Made by a program: the position numbers and the translations under genes
The notes under the pieces: generated by a model
What the model saw: the letters and a program-made list of their open reading frames with translations, nothing else
Told to the model about the DNA's origin: nothing
Databases searched by the model: none
In this document: positions 45,564 to 54,276 of the stretch, one piece after another
Position numbering within the stretch: the stretch's first letter is position 1
How the letters are laid out: every line of letters starts with the position of its first letter
Assembly (NCBI GenBank): GCA_023442525.1
Contig: JAEZZA010000003.1
Location: 1 to 64,000, forward strand
DNA: 64,000 nucleotides
Direction: 5' to 3'
From: Bacteroidota bacterium
Lineage (GTDB): Bacteria; Bacteroidota; Bacteroidia; Bacteroidales; UBA10428

Positions 45564-45597
45564 CCAGAAGACTTTGAAGACCAGAAGACTTAGAAGA
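45564..45597. repeat. Tandem duplication of a 17-bp unit
   Basis: CCAGAAGACTTTGAAGA is followed directly by CCAGAAGACTTAGAAGA, one mismatch. It lies in the 355-base spacer between the YugP-type gene and the sigma factor gene; apart from the repeats, that spacer shows no gene. Confidence 0.7.
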
Positions 45598-45724
45598 CAG
45601 TAAGGCTGAATACATGGAACTTATGTTCCGTTTATTTGTTCTCCTGACAACCCCAGTAAATATTTCTCCCGAAGCAACCTTTTTTTATCCACATCAGGTA
45701 TATACATAATAGAATATAGGATTA

Positions 45725-46270
45725 ATGGATCCTGTTACCCTTAATATAAAACAACTAATAGTCGATTGCACCCATAACAAAAGGGAGTCACAAAAGGCAT
45801 TATATAAGCATTTCTACAGCTACTGCATGGGTATCTGCATGCACTATGCCCGTAACAGAGAAGACGCAGTGGAAATGATGAATGACGGATTCTTAAACGT
45901 TTTTACCTATATCCGGAAATTTGATTTGAACCGTCCCTTTAAACCATGGCTTAAACGAATAATGGTGAACAGCGCAATAGATCATCTCAAAAAATACCGG
46001 ATTCCGGATACGGAAAGCATTGAAAACGGTATGCAATATATAAGCGATCCGGACCGGTTGAACGATATGGAATACAATGATATTATTGCTATTGTGCGGA
46101 AACTGCCCCCTGCCTATCGTGCTGTGTTCAGCCTGCATGCTCTTGAAGGGTATAAACACGAAGAAGTAGCACAAATACTAAATATCCAGGTAGGGACATC
46201 CAAATCAAATTACGCCCGGGCACTGGTGAAATTACAGGAATATCTGGCAGTATACTTTGAAGTAAAGTAA
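45725..46270 (+). CDS. ECF RNA polymerase sigma factor
   Basis: A 181-residue ECF sigma factor: region 2 (KALYKHFYSYCMGICMHYAR, then REDAVEMMNDGFLNVFTYI) and region 4 (LEGYKHEEVAQILNIQVGTS, then KSNYARALVKL). It is a different group from the sigma factor at 20703. Three bases downstream starts a membrane-anchored barrel-like protein that takes the place of a classic anti-sigma factor, and then a secreted cupredoxin. Confidence 0.93.
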   Translation: MDPVTLNIKQLIVDCTHNKRESQKALYKHFYSYCMGICMHYARNREDAVEMMNDGFLNVFTYIRKFDLNRPFKPWLKRIMVNSAIDHLKKYRIPDTESIENGMQYISDPDRLNDMEYNDIIAIVRKLPPAYRAVFSLHALEGYKHEEVAQILNIQVGTSKSNYARALVKLQEYLAVYFEVK

Positions 46271-46273
46271 CTT

Positions 46274-47611
46274 ATGGCCGAGAACAGTCATATCGAAGAT
46301 TTTTTTAAGAAGCACCTTGCTTCCCGGGAGTTCCCTTACCAGGAAGAAGACTGGCTTAAACTGGAGAGGAAACTTGAGTGGTCAGGGTCCGTCTCCGGAA
46401 GCGGTACACTTTCGCATCTGCCTGTACGGCTGATCCTTATTATCCTGGCAGCCCTCACTGCAGCGTTTTTCCTTGGCTGGCTGGCCCGGGACCTGATCCG
46501 TACCAAGAAAAACGCAACAACGGAGGAGATAACACCTGTTAGATCAATAAATGAAACTGTAGCAAAATCAGAAACAGAAGCTAAAAATTCAGGATCAGGA
46601 ACAGACACTAAAGAAACAGACACTAAAGATTTGACAGCAGGTTCGGCAACTAAAGATTTTACACCGGGACCGGAAATTACCAGCCTGGCAAATGGAAGCG
46701 AAGCTGACGATTTATCATCAGGCACAGGTAATAAAGATCTCAGAATTAAAGAAGAAAAGACGACATCAGACCAGGCAGTGAGTGTAGATCATATCACAGA
46801 AAGTTCAGAAACCAATGTAAATTCAGATCTATATGCTTATTTTGAACCTCCGTCTGTTTCGGTTACAGGTTCAAATAATCAGGGTACGGTGCGGGACGAA
46901 ACCGGGCTGGATGAATTACCCGTACTGCAAAAATATATTCCCGGATACCGGCATTCAAAAGAATTACTTTTCCCGGTAGTTAATGAACCGTTACAGTTGG
47001 GGCAGCACACAAGTTTTTCGCGGTGGTCTGCCGGATTGTTATTATCTCCCGACATGAACAGTACGGGAATATGGCAGCAGAAATCGGTTTCTCCTGCTTA
47101 CGGAGTAGTTATTACTTATTCCTTTACACCACGCTGGTCACTGTCAGCCCGGATTTTATATAACAACAAGAAATATGTAAGCAGTTCCGAAAACTATAAT
47201 GCTCCGGACAGTTATTGGCAATACAGAACAAACGGAGTGGTACCCGATGAAATTGATGCGTCGTGCAGAGTTATTGACGTTCCTGTTATGCTTGGCTATA
47301 TCTACTATAAACAAAAAAGAATAACGCTCAAAGCTTCGGCAGGAATCGGCAGTTACTTTCTTATGGATGAAGTATACCGGTTCAGGTTTGATCAACCCAA
47401 TCCCGGGGCTGCGACTGAATGGAAAACCAATGAGAATTCACAGAATTGGTTTAGTGTGGTTAACCTTTCAACCGGGATTTCTCTAAAAACAGGTAACAGA
47501 ACAAGTTTCACCATCGAGCCTTATGTGAAACTGCCATTGAAAAGAATGGGATGGGGAGAAGTGAATCTGTCAGGGATGGGAGTAGCTTTCATATTTAACT
47601 ATGATTTCTGA
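46274..47611 (+). CDS. Membrane-anchored protein with C-terminal outer membrane beta-barrel-like domain (possible anti-sigma)
   Basis: A 445-residue protein. Residues 1-50 are charged and cytoplasmic-like (SHIEDFFKKHLASREFPYQE), residues about 53-71 form one helix (ILIILAALTAAFFLGWLA), residues about 75-190 are a Ser/Thr/Asp/Lys-rich linker with repeated TKD-L/F-T/S phrases, and the last 200 residues look like an outer membrane beta-barrel ending in the terminal Phe typical of such proteins (FIFNYDF). The gene is three bases after the ECF sigma gene. The N-terminus is where an anti-sigma domain would be, so it may hold the sigma factor and span the envelope. The function is inferred. Confidence 0.75.
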   Translation: MAENSHIEDFFKKHLASREFPYQEEDWLKLERKLEWSGSVSGSGTLSHLPVRLILIILAALTAAFFLGWLARDLIRTKKNATTEEITPVRSINETVAKSETEAKNSGSGTDTKETDTKDLTAGSATKDFTPGPEITSLANGSEADDLSSGTGNKDLRIKEEKTTSDQAVSVDHITESSETNVNSDLYAYFEPPSVSVTGSNNQGTVRDETGLDELPVLQKYIPGYRHSKELLFPVVNEPLQLGQHTSFSRWSAGLLLSPDMNSTGIWQQKSVSPAYGVVITYSFTPRWSLSARILYNNKKYVSSSENYNAPDSYWQYRTNGVVPDEIDASCRVIDVPVMLGYIYYKQKRITLKASAGIGSYFLMDEVYRFRFDQPNPGAATEWKTNENSQNWFSVVNLSTGISLKTGNRTSFTIEPYVKLPLKRMGWGEVNLSGMGVAFIFNYDF

Positions 47612-47642
47612 TATATCAAGTATTAATCTAAATCCAAATTAT

Positions 47643-48602
47643 ATGAAAACCTTTGTACCAAAATTGTCCAAATCATTTACGCCCCTCGTTCTGATTATTT
47701 TTGCGGGAACCGGTTATGCGCAAACAACCCACGACGTCTCGGTATCGGATTACTCATTTTCACCGGCAAGTATTGAAATACAGGTGGGTGATGCGGTGAA
47801 ATGGACCAATAATCAGGGCAGTCATAACGTGAATGGCACTATCCAAACCAATCCTGCAAATCCCTTGTCGTTTGGAAATAATGTAGGGGAGGACTGGACC
47901 TATACATTTACATTCACGCAGGCCGGTACCTACAAGTATCAGTGCGACCCTCATGTCGCCATGGGAATGGTCGGTGAAGTTATAGTCACCGGTGGTGGAG
48001 GCAATGTAACCAACGCGGACGTTACCATTGAATTTTCATCCATGAATCCTCACCTGAACCAGCAACTTTGGTTATCGTTGGTGAATCAGGAAACCAATGA
48101 GATTATTCAGAGGATTAACGAAACAATTACGACCACTGATTTCACAGTTGAGTTTCCTGAAGTTGAAACAGGTAAACCCTACCGGATCGATTTCTATGCC
48201 GATCATAACGGGAACGGTTCCTATGATGCTCCTCCCACAGACCATGCGTGGAGAATAGAAATTGAATCATTAAAAGGCGACACCGTAGTTCCGTTTGTTC
48301 ATAATACCAATTTTACGGATATCCTGGACACACAGACAGGCGTAAAAGACATGGTATTTTCACATCTCATATTGTATCCGAATCCTGCAGGGGCTTTTGT
48401 AAGGATTTCGGGCAGAGATCTGCCCCCGGGAAGCCTGTCAATTCAGGTCCTCAATATGTCGGGTCAACTTGTTCGCTCCGAAACCAGAGAAAATAACGGT
48501 AATATGACGATCAATCTGCAGGGATTGACATCTGGAGCATATTACCTGCTCGTTAAAGGCAAAAACTTCGCAGCACGAGCCAAACTAATAAAGACATATT
48601 AA
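47643..48602 (+). CDS. Secreted plastocyanin-like cupredoxin with T9SS sorting domain
   Basis: A 319-residue exported protein; the start at 47643 (MKTFVPKLSK) gives a proper signal peptide ending GYAQ, and an earlier ATG at 47601 overlaps the previous gene. Residues 28-115 are a type I copper domain with His61, Cys101, His104 and Met109 (KYQCDPHVAMGM). A middle beta domain (about 120-230) is unassigned. The last 75 residues are a type A T9SS domain (LYPNPAGAFVRISG ... GAYYLLVKGK). It would carry electrons or bind copper at the cell surface. Co-transcribed with the sigma/barrel genes. Confidence 0.88.
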   Translation: MKTFVPKLSKSFTPLVLIIFAGTGYAQTTHDVSVSDYSFSPASIEIQVGDAVKWTNNQGSHNVNGTIQTNPANPLSFGNNVGEDWTYTFTFTQAGTYKYQCDPHVAMGMVGEVIVTGGGGNVTNADVTIEFSSMNPHLNQQLWLSLVNQETNEIIQRINETITTTDFTVEFPEVETGKPYRIDFYADHNGNGSYDAPPTDHAWRIEIESLKGDTVVPFVHNTNFTDILDTQTGVKDMVFSHLILYPNPAGAFVRISGRDLPPGSLSIQVLNMSGQLVRSETRENNGNMTINLQGLTSGAYYLLVKGKNFAARAKLIKTY

Positions 48603-48608
48603 ACTAAA

Positions 48609-48795
48609 ACTGTCGGACACCTTGCAGGGCCCCTGCCGGGAAAGGCTGTCCGACGGTTTAAGGTATAACCATACTGTGTCGCACAGCTGAAGAGTTTCAT
48701 AACTGTCAGACACCTTGCGAGGTCCTTGCCAGGAATGTCTATGAACTGTCGGACACCTCTGGCAGGGTCCATCCCAGGCAAGGCTGTCTGACAGT
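48609..48795. repeat. Dispersed hairpin repeat, family 2, three copies
   Basis: Three units start at about 48609, 48701 and 48745, each reading ACTGTCGGACACC or a one-base variant, then a GC-rich centre, then AAGGCTGTCCGACGGTT or a variant. The arms GTCGGACA and TGTCCGAC pair, so each full unit is a hairpin of about 48 bases; the middle unit is truncated. A fourth copy is at 55430. They lie between the convergent cupredoxin and glycerate kinase genes. Confidence 0.8.
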
Positions 48796-49941
48796 TTATT
48801 TTAAAATTCCCTTTCTTAGCAATAATAACCGTCCTGTCCTCTCAGCCGCAGCTTCGAGCAAGACACCGGCATTTCTCATTGAATCTTCCAGACTCATAGG
48901 CTTGTCGGCTATGGGAACAATTACACTAATACCTGTTTTATAAAGTTCATCTAACGATTCGCCTACTGTACCGGCAAAGGCTATGACGGGTTTTTTGTAT
49001 TTTGCAGCCATTCGGGCCACCCCGGCAGGTGTTTTACCATGAACAGTCTGGTTGTCGATTTTTCCTTCTCCGGTGATAATCAGATCCGCGTTCCTGATGT
49101 ACTTTTCTAATTCAACAGCTCCGGCAACCACATCGAAACCTCTGCGTATTTCTCCCCCGAGAAAAGCAACAATTCCTCCGCCCAATCCGCCGGCGGCACC
49201 GGATCCTTCAGTATTGTTCAGGTCAATATTGCAGTCCCGCTTAATAAGACCTGCAAGGTGAAGCAGGTTATTATCCAATATCGTGACCTGTTCGGGATTT
49301 GCCCCTTTCTGAGGGCCGAAAACCCGCGCAGCACCGCTCATACCGGTAAATACATTGTTTACGTCACTGGCTGCAATAATCCGGCACCTTTTTAACTGAG
49401 GGTGCAATTCTGAAAAATCTATTTTCGTAATTAGATTGAGAACTCCCCCACCCTTGCCTTCTTCTTTCCCCAATTTATCCGTAAACCGAACGCCCAATGC
49501 CTGCGCCATCCCAACTCCGGCATCCACGGTGGCACTCCCTCCCAAACCAATAATTATTTCCGAACAATTATGACTCAGTGCATCCCGGATTAACTCGCCG
49601 GTGCCAAAGGTTGTGGTAATCATGGGATCTCTTTCTTCGGGCCTCAGCAGTGCCATTCCCGATGCAGCCGACATTTCTATAAATGCTTTGGCTCCGTCAC
49701 CGCTTATCCCGAAAAAAGACTGAATTGGCCGCATAAGCGGATCATGTACGCGGGCTTCGATGATACGGCCATTTGTAGAACTAACCAGTACATCCACAGT
49801 TCCCTCGCCACCGTCAGCCAATGGTACTATCTGATAATCTGCCCCGGGTAAAATCCGTGAAAATCCTCTTTGAATAAAATCAGCCACATCCCGGGCTTTT
49901 AAGGATTCCTTGAATTTATCCGGGCAAATCAATATTTTCAT
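48796..49941 (-). CDS. Glycerate kinase (GarK/GlxK family)
   Basis: A 381-residue kinase. Family motifs are the N-terminal CPDKFKESLKARDVADFIQRG, ADGGEGTVDVL, IGLGGSATVDAGVGMAQALG and TGEGKIDNQTVHGKTPAGVA. It phosphorylates D-glycerate, feeding glyoxylate or serine-derived carbon into glycolysis. It is on the same strand as the DapF-like gene 21 bases upstream and may share its transcript. Confidence 0.95.
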   Translation of the reverse strand: MKILICPDKFKESLKARDVADFIQRGFSRILPGADYQIVPLADGGEGTVDVLVSSTNGRIIEARVHDPLMRPIQSFFGISGDGAKAFIEMSAASGMALLRPEERDPMITTTFGTGELIRDALSHNCSEIIIGLGGSATVDAGVGMAQALGVRFTDKLGKEEGKGGGVLNLITKIDFSELHPQLKRCRIIAASDVNNVFTGMSGAARVFGPQKGANPEQVTILDNNLLHLAGLIKRDCNIDLNNTEGSGAAGGLGGGIVAFLGGEIRRGFDVVAGAVELEKYIRNADLIITGEGKIDNQTVHGKTPAGVARMAAKYKKPVIAFAGTVGESLDELYKTGISVIVPIADKPMSLEDSMRNAGVLLEAAAERTGRLLLLRKGILK

Positions 49942-49962
49942 AATCAGGTTGAGTAAGGCGAT

Positions 49963-50850
49963 CTAAGCCGGGACAGGCTTGTCAAGATCGCTTATAAGTT
50001 CATTGCTCAATACACCGGATGCTATTTCTCTTACCTCGCCGGTCATACGAATATTCCATTCATCATCAATCTGTATCTTTAACTGGCCACCCTGCATATG
50101 CATAGTCAGATCGCCACTCACAAGTCCTCGTTTGACAAGAACACTTGAGGCTCCGCACGACGAACTGCCTGACGCCAGGGTATATCCTGCACCCCGCTCC
50201 CAGATGAGTATGCGGGCATCATGTCGCGAAAGTACCTGTGCAAACTGAACATTGATCCGGTTCGGGAAAATCGAATGATTTTCAATCAAAGGCCCATATT
50301 TTCTGACCTCATTTTCATCCAGCTTATCCATCACGATTACACAATGCGGATTGCCAACCGATACGCAATTTACTTCAAACTCACGATCGCCTGCTGTTAT
50401 TTTTTGTCCAATAAACTCAGGCAAATCTGAGTTAACCGGTATTTCCTTTGATCTGAATTTTGCCTTTCCCATATCAATACGAATCAGGGTGGCTTTCCCA
50501 TTTGTTTCCTCAACAATTTCAGCCGACACAACATCGGTAAGAGTTTCTACCGTAAATTTCCTGCTGCCCGCATATCCATAATCGTACAAAAATTTACAGA
50601 ATATCCTTAGGCCGTTACCACTTTTTTCCGCTTCGGAACCATCCGGGTTATATACTCTGAATCCAAAATCAGCTTTGGACGAAGGCACCTTTAAAACAAT
50701 CCCGTCCGATCCTAAACCGAAATGTATATTGCATAATCGTTGAATGGCCTGTGTAGATAATTTGAAATTCATGAAACCGCTGTCAAGCACAATGTATTCA
50801 TTGCCCAGTCCATGCATTTTTACAAAACTGTTTACTGAGATATGCGTCAT
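49963..50850 (-). CDS. dapF: DapF-like epimerase with both canonical catalytic cysteines replaced
   Basis: A 295-residue protein of the diaminopimelate epimerase fold: KMHGLGNEYIVLD at 11-23, GSDGIVL, PDGSEAEKSGNG, SVGNPHCVIV and RGAGYTLASG. In canonical DapF the catalytic cysteines are in GNGxRC and in LACGTGAC. Here the first position is Ile83 (GNGLRIFCKF, nearest Cys at 85) and the second is Ser227 (LASGSSSCGA; Cys232 aligns with the second, non-catalytic cysteine). DapL is divergently encoded 60 bases away, which ties it to lysine/peptidoglycan synthesis. It may be a variant epimerase, a different racemase or dehydratase, or use displaced cysteines. Gene symbol by homology only. Confidence 0.8.
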   Translation of the reverse strand: MTHISVNSFVKMHGLGNEYIVLDSGFMNFKLSTQAIQRLCNIHFGLGSDGIVLKVPSSKADFGFRVYNPDGSEAEKSGNGLRIFCKFLYDYGYAGSRKFTVETLTDVVSAEIVEETNGKATLIRIDMGKAKFRSKEIPVNSDLPEFIGQKITAGDREFEVNCVSVGNPHCVIVMDKLDENEVRKYGPLIENHSIFPNRINVQFAQVLSRHDARILIWERGAGYTLASGSSSCGASSVLVKRGLVSGDLTMHMQGGQLKIQIDDEWNIRMTGEVREIASGVLSNELISDLDKPVPA

Positions 50851-50886
50851 TTCGATAAATCGGATTTACTGTTTACTTTTGTTGAA

Positions 50887-50894
50887 TATATTTG
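50887..50894 (+). promoter_or_regulatory. -7 promoter box for dapL
   Basis: TATATTTG matches TAnnTTTG exactly, 16 bases before the dapL ATG; TTTA at 50865-50868 is a possible -33 element. It lies in the 60-base gap between the divergent dapF and dapL genes. Confidence 0.45.
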
Positions 50895-50910
50895 AACCAA
50901 AATTACAAAA

Positions 50911-52143
50911 ATGGCCCTTATAAATGAAAACTATTTGAAACTGCAGGCAGGTTACCTCTTTCCTGAAATCGGCCGAAGAGTTCGTGAATTCGAAAAAGCT
51001 CATCCTCAGGCACAAGTAATACGTATGGGAATTGGCGATGTAACGCTTCCCCTTACTCCTCTTGTAATAAAAGCCTTTCATGAGGGTGTTGAAGAAATGT
51101 CGAAGGCTGAAACTTTTAAGGGCTATGGTCCGGAACAGGGATACGGATTTTTACGTGAAGCTATAGCTGAAACCCAGTATAAAAGCCGGGGAGCTGATAT
51201 CGAACCCGATGAGATTTTTATTTCCGACGGTTCCAAATGCGATACAGGTAACATTCTGGAAATATTCGGCCATGAAAATACTATAGCCGTACAGGATCCG
51301 GTTTATCCGGTTTATGTCGATTCGAGTGTTATGGGCGGAAGAACCGGCAAATATCTTCAGAACGGATATTATGAGGGACTGGTTTATTTGCCATGTACTG
51401 CCGAAAATAATTTCATACCTGAATTACCGGGAAGAAAGGTTGATATAATTTTCCTGTGTTATCCCAATAATCCTACCGGTACAACTGCCGGCAAAGAAGA
51501 ACTGAAAAAATGGGTTGATTATGCACTCGAACACAAAGCGATTATACTCTTCGATGCCGCCTATGAAGCATACATATCTGATTCCTCAATCCCACATTCC
51601 ATTTTTGAAATTGAAGGAGCCCGTGAGGTGGCAATAGAATTCCGCAGTCTTTCCAAAACCGCGGGTTTTACCGGCACAAGATGTGCCTATACGGTTATTC
51701 CCAAAACGCTTATGGCAACAACGGCCCGGGGCGAACAACAACCGTTATACCCTTTATGGTTCAGACGTCATACCACTAAGTTCAACGGTGTATCGTATCC
51801 GGTACAAAAAGCTGCGGCTGCTATTTTTACTCCCGGGGGCAAACAAGAAGTGCAGTCAACCATGGATTATTATATGAATAATGCGAAGATTATCCGGGAA
51901 AGTCTTGCTGATATCGGATTCACTGTATATGGAGGTGAGAATTCTCCTTATGTATGGGTAAATTCAGGTCGGGGAATAAAGTCGTGGGATTTGTTCGATA
52001 AACTATTGAATGAGGCTAACGTGGTTGGCACACCCGGCTCGGGATTCGGACCTTCAGGTGAAGGGTACTTCCGGTTCTCCTCCTTCGCCAGTTATGAAAA
52101 TGTTCTTAAGGCAATGGAGCGCCTGAGGCAGATTAAGTGGTAA
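50911..52143 (+). CDS. dapL: LL-diaminopimelate aminotransferase
   Basis: A 410-residue fold-type I PLP aminotransferase. The N-terminus MALINENYLKLQAGYLFPEI, the ISDGSKCDTGNILEIFG region and the PLP lysine in RSLSKTAGFTGTRCAY are diagnostic of DapL. NPTG is in CYPNNPTGT. It converts tetrahydrodipicolinate directly to LL-diaminopimelate, bypassing DapD/E/C, the usual route in Bacteroidota. The DapF-like gene is divergent from it. Confidence 0.95.
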   Translation: MALINENYLKLQAGYLFPEIGRRVREFEKAHPQAQVIRMGIGDVTLPLTPLVIKAFHEGVEEMSKAETFKGYGPEQGYGFLREAIAETQYKSRGADIEPDEIFISDGSKCDTGNILEIFGHENTIAVQDPVYPVYVDSSVMGGRTGKYLQNGYYEGLVYLPCTAENNFIPELPGRKVDIIFLCYPNNPTGTTAGKEELKKWVDYALEHKAIILFDAAYEAYISDSSIPHSIFEIEGAREVAIEFRSLSKTAGFTGTRCAYTVIPKTLMATTARGEQQPLYPLWFRRHTTKFNGVSYPVQKAAAAIFTPGGKQEVQSTMDYYMNNAKIIRESLADIGFTVYGGENSPYVWVNSGRGIKSWDLFDKLLNEANVVGTPGSGFGPSGEGYFRFSSFASYENVLKAMERLRQIKW

Positions 52144-52154
52144 ATCGTTCCCGG

Positions 52155-52397
52155 TTACTCGGGTGGGTTTATTTCCATGAAGGCTTTAAGAACAGGCTTG
52201 GCCTTTTTTAAATCCGACTCCTGCACATAAAGGTCTATTGCAGAAGGTGTACCTCCGTAAAAGCCCGAGGCTACTCCCGATGCAAAGTCGTTTCTGACTA
52301 AAGGAACAATGCCTTCTTTTTCAAGTTCGGCCTTTAATAGCGCAACAGTAACCTCCGTTCCGGTATAAACTTTCACTATTTCGTTCTGGTCATCCAT
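52155..52397 (-). CDS. DUF2007 putative signal-transducing protein
   Basis: An 80-residue cytosolic protein: VKVYTGTEVTVALLKAELEK, EGIVPLVRND, GFYGGTPSAIDLYV and a closing VLKAFMEINPPE fit the DUF2007 ferredoxin-like domain. Function unknown in the family. It is convergent with dapL, 11 bases apart. Confidence 0.85.
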   Translation of the reverse strand: MDDQNEIVKVYTGTEVTVALLKAELEKEGIVPLVRNDFASGVASGFYGGTPSAIDLYVQESDLKKAKPVLKAFMEINPPE

Positions 52398-52460
52398 GCA
52401 ATATCATTTATTGATTAAACAAATTTAACTGTAATTAAGTTCTGATGGTTCCAGAGGTGT

Positions 52461-52585
52461 GGCAATCTCGCAGTCGCCAGACTGCCGCCGGTAACATTTC
52501 TATTTGTAGCATTCACCCCGTCGCCCCTTCCTATCCAGCATCCAGTATCCAGCATCCAGCATCCAGTACCCAGTATCAGAACTTC
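52461..52585. repeat. Dispersed repeat, family 3, copy A
   Basis: The copy starts GGCAATCTCGCAGTCGCCAG and runs through TAACATTTCTATTTGTAGCA and CCGTCGCCCC into a set of tandem ATCCAGC/ATCCAGT heptamers ending near 52585. The same series recurs in the same orientation at 61541-61672. By eye about 10 mismatches fall in the first 60 bases. The 320-base spacer here holds nothing else. The open frames across it are translations of the repeat. Confidence 0.75.
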
Positions 52586-52717
52586 CTCCAACTGTGAAAT
52601 GTTTTGCTCAGATTGTTGCATGAAAGCGCCTGACGGTTTTACCTGAATGGCTGTATATCTGCATAATATACAGATGGCACATTTTTTATGCCTATTAAGC
52701 TACAAATTGGATGATTT

Positions 52718-53578
52718 ATGAAAACATATGAAGTAAATGAACAGAAACCACAGTCGCAGGAACTGCCGGGTGATGAATATAAGATGCAACCCCAACCGGT
52801 ATACGACAATCCTGACGTTAAGGGCTGCGGTAAGTTAATGGACAAAGTTGCTCTGATTACGGGAGGGGACAGCGGAATAGGAAGGGCTGTTGCAGTATTG
52901 TTTGCAAAGGAAGGCGCCAACGTAGCGATTGTGTATCTTGAAGAACATGAAGATGCCAATCAAACCAAAAAAAGCGTTGAAAGTTACGGCAGAAAATGCC
53001 TGGCAATAGCGGGAGATGTTTCGCAGGAGTCGTTTTGTAATTCAGCGGTGGAGAAAGTACTGGCTGAGTTCGGCAGGCTCGATATTCTGGTTAATAATGC
53101 TGCCATGCAGGTAGAGAGTGAAAGTATTCTGGATATTTCAACCGAACAACTGACAAAGACTTTTGCCACCAATATTTTCTCATATTTCTGGTTTGCCAAA
53201 GCTTCATTACCATACCTGAGAGAAGGTAGTTCTATAATTAACAGCACATCGGTAACGGCATACAGGGGAAGCAGTCATCTGCTCGACTATTCATCAACCA
53301 AAGGGGCAATAGTTACATTCACCAGGAGCCTTGCATCAAATCTTATCGAACAGAACATCAGGGTAAATGCTGTTGCACCCGGTCCTATCTGGACTCCGTT
53401 GATAGCAGCTTCTTTTGAGCCCGACAGAGTCGCATCACACGGCTCGGGCGCTCCTATGAAAAGAGCCGGTCAGCCTGCCGAAGTAGCTCCAAGCTTTTTG
53501 TTCCTTGCCAGTGAGGATTCCACTTATATCACCGGTCAGGTTTTGCATCCCAACGGAGGAGAAATCATTAACGGCTGA
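52718..53578 (+). CDS. Short-chain dehydrogenase/reductase (YghA/general stress 39-like)
   Basis: A 286-residue SDR with a 40-residue N-terminal extension typical of the YghA/GSP39 group (QPVYDNPDVKGCGKLMDKVA). Cofactor motif ITGGDSGIGRAVAV, NNAAMQ, catalytic Ser/Tyr/Lys in NSTSV and DYSSTKGA, and PGPIWTPL. Substrate not known; likely a stress-related reductase. Confidence 0.92.
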   Translation: MKTYEVNEQKPQSQELPGDEYKMQPQPVYDNPDVKGCGKLMDKVALITGGDSGIGRAVAVLFAKEGANVAIVYLEEHEDANQTKKSVESYGRKCLAIAGDVSQESFCNSAVEKVLAEFGRLDILVNNAAMQVESESILDISTEQLTKTFATNIFSYFWFAKASLPYLREGSSIINSTSVTAYRGSSHLLDYSSTKGAIVTFTRSLASNLIEQNIRVNAVAPGPIWTPLIAASFEPDRVASHGSGAPMKRAGQPAEVAPSFLFLASEDSTYITGQVLHPNGGEIING

Positions 53579-53626
53579 CAAATGTATTCGTTGGTCACTT
53601 TACGAATACCGAAAGTAACCGACGGA

Positions 53627-54226
53627 TTATTTAATCATTGAGAGAATATATTTTACGAGGAGAGTAACAGCTCCAAAAATTAAGAAGATATCAATATTCA
53701 CGGTTAGTCTGAGCACACCAAAAATCCCATAGAACAAACCAAATACAATATAAATGAGATTTAATGACTGCGGCGCGTTAAAAATTAACGCAAATCCTAT
53801 TAGTATTGATAAAGTAGGACATGGTATTAATCCGAGCGGAGAGGCATACAAATAACCGATTATTGATATATCTATGAAATGCGGATATATCAATCCAAAA
53901 ATTACCATAAGTATACCGGCTGCATTTAACATGAATTGAGAATTACTAATCGGTTGTACAGTGGCCAATAATCCGGATATAAGAATAAGAATCGTTAATA
54001 TCGCGAATAATGTGCCATTAAATGGATTGCCGTTAATCCAGGCTAGTATGGAAACTGAGAGGGCCGGCAGGCACATGATTGTCCAAAAAAGCCTGTTTGA
54101 TGGTTGCCATTTCCATATTAAAGCAATGATTAATACATAGAATAGTACATGCCAAAATACAGCAATTGAGGAATGTGAATCCACTACCTGTTGAATTCCA
54201 TTCAGGATCTCCTGTGATCGTACCAT
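53627..54226 (-). CDS. DUF6064-like membrane protein
   Basis: A 199-residue protein with six or seven membrane helices and the conserved GLIPCPTLSILIGFALIF. Function unknown. It follows the SDR gene convergently and lies 50 bases downstream of the cysteine hydrolase gene on the same strand. Confidence 0.75.
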   Translation of the reverse strand: MVRSQEILNGIQQVVDSHSSIAVFWHVLFYVLIIALIWKWQPSNRLFWTIMCLPALSVSILAWINGNPFNGTLFAILTILILISGLLATVQPISNSQFMLNAAGILMVIFGLIYPHFIDISIIGYLYASPLGLIPCPTLSILIGFALIFNAPQSLNLIYIVFGLFYGIFGVLRLTVNIDIFLIFGAVTLLVKYILSMIK

Positions 54227-54276
54227 AATTGTAATGATTATGAGGTTATAATAATTTCGGATTGAGATGTCTAACC

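Noticed and set aside
52500..52590. CRISPR-like array of short repeats
   Set aside because: The units are 7 bp without unique spacers, and no cas gene is nearby; simple tandem repeat.
52415..52621. 68-codon frame with LDTGCWMLDTGCW
   Set aside because: It is a translation of the tandem ATCCAG heptamers of the family-3 repeat. The same artefact appears at 61581-61793.
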